A stretch of DNA of 25,340 nt from a virus, in the IMG/VR virus record IMGVR_UViG_3300042445_000981, positions 1 to 25,340 of that record, one strand, 5' to 3'. The stretch's first letter is position 1, and each line of letters begins with the position of its first letter. Below, in pieces: positions 24,616 to 25,340 of this stretch. The translations under genes and the position numbers were made by a program. The notes below the pieces were generated by a model, which worked only from the letters and a program-made list of their open reading frames with translations, searched no databases and was not told the DNA's origin.

Positions 24616-25328
24616 TTTGTGTGATAATCCTTATTGAAGTCTTTCATATACTGAAGATTTGCTTGATAAGGAAAAGGAATCTTTTTTAATCTTGTATCTA
24701 ATTCTTTTTGTGTAATGTTAGAAAAGAAAGTAACAATTGTATACCTTGGATTACCTGGACCAATATCATGTATCTTATGCTCATATATGTATGATGCAGG
24801 AAATATAAATAACTGATTTGCTTTTGGCTTGATCTTAACTTTAAAATTAATAAACTCTAACTCTCCGCCTTCATAATCATCGTTTGGATAATATACCATT
24901 GCAACAGTTCTTGGCGTTCCGTATGAATCATCTGGGTGCATACCAAAATAATCTCCTTCAGTATACTTACTTATTCTCCAATACTCTCTGCTTTGTGGAT
25001 CTAGGTCATAGTGCCACAAATATGAGTCTACAATTTCTTCAAAAATTTCACATAATTCTAAATCTTGATCTGGCTCTTTAAATGTTATCCAAGTACTAAC
25101 ACCTTTTTTACCAACTTCTTTTGGAATATCTTTTCCATCTGAATCATAAATATAGTCTTCTCTAACAAACTTTCCATCATTATCTAATTTTTTAATATAG
25201 TTAAAACCATCTAGCCAAACATTATCGTATACGTGTATTCCTGGTGCTGGTTGTTCAAACTTAAAATTATTGCCTTTACGACTTTGCGTAATATTGAGTT
25301 TAGCATTGGCTAATTTAATAGGATCCAA
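24612..25328 (-). CDS. 2OG-Fe(II) oxygenase, B3, possibly 5'-truncated
   Basis: About 238 residues. H131-P-D133 (GMHPDD) and H184 with R195 (EHKIHDIGPGNPRY) are canonical, around VAMVYYPNDDYEGGELEF (142-159). It is more distant from B1 and B2. A TTG at 25328 with AAGG upstream is a possible start, but the frame stays open to the window edge, so the real start may lie beyond it. First visible gene of the leftward pair. Confidence 0.75.
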   Translation of the reverse strand: MDPIKLANAKLNITQSRKGNNFKFEQPAPGIHVYDNVWLDGFNYIKKLDNDGKFVREDYIYDSDGKDIPKEVGKKGVSTWITFKEPDQDLELCEIFEEIVDSYLWHYDLDPQSREYWRISKYTEGDYFGMHPDDSYGTPRTVAMVYYPNDDYEGGELEFINFKVKIKPKANQLFIFPASYIYEHKIHDIGPGNPRYTIVTFFSNITQKELDTRLKKIPFPYQANLQYMKDFNKDYHTK

Positions 25329-25340
25329 TTTTAGTACCTT

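Noticed and set aside
1-25340. CRISPR array, insertion sequence or retroelement
   Set aside because: No regularly spaced repeats with unique spacers, no transposase or reverse-transcriptase motif, and no terminal inverted repeats were seen.

Overview
The window is AT-rich and looks like part of the genome of an uncultured bacteriophage of an actinobacterium, probably an AT-rich (for example freshwater) lineage. Three things point this way. First, it carries families typical of actinophages: a GP88-like protein, a DUF932/TIGR03299 protein, an M23 endolysin-like peptidase, and a small membrane protein with an LRPN-SS-DQVNRLE tail. Second, it has dozens of very short, overlapping genes joined by ATGA or TAATG junctions. 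Third, at least seven genes look leaderless, with a -10 hexamer exactly 6 bp before the ATG, a habit common in actinobacteria. No integrase, transposase, CRISPR array, rRNA, terminase or capsid gene was recognised here. Host and life cycle are inferences.

Layout. Positions 1-2830 hold a partial gene end, a holin-like membrane protein (-), and three tandem paralogous predicted 2OG-Fe(II) oxygenases (+). Positions 2834-4327 (-) hold a Cys-rich peptide, a GT2 glycosyltransferase and an RmlC-like cupin. Positions 4581-5873 (-) hold small genes around an origin-like segment (three 11-bp iterons plus DnaA boxes). From about 6059 to 15600 (+) runs a dense early-type region of small genes in several operons. 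Its operons are separated by intergenic cassettes that reuse the same parts: CGCCCGAGC, a DnaA box, TTTACGTACGACAC, a C-run, and a TTGAC promoter. The larger genes there are GP88, DUF932 and an MGLDMY-family protein; a tRNA-Asp follows DUF932.

Positions 15600-16280 are mostly non-coding, with a strong promoter, many AAACC(T) motifs and an odd tRNA-like gene. Positions 16279-18174 (-) form a three-gene sugar/methyl-transfer operon (GT2-like plus two class I SAM methyltransferases). Positions 18480-21018 (+) form a leaderless operon with a zinc-finger-tagged RsmI-like tetrapyrrole-methylase-fold enzyme and a canonical 2OG oxygenase. Positions 21032-25328 hold a cyanophage-like protein of unknown function (-), a GIY-YIG-like protein (-), three + genes leading to an M23 peptidase and a second RsmI-like methylase, then two more 2OG oxygenases (-).

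Overall theme: a compact early regulatory/replication region flanked by an unusually large set of modification enzymes (six 2OG oxygenases, two RsmI-like and two class I methyltransferases, two glycosyltransferases, one sugar epimerase-like cupin). These could modify virion proteins, glycans, nucleic acid or the host ribosome. The substrates cannot be read from the sequence.
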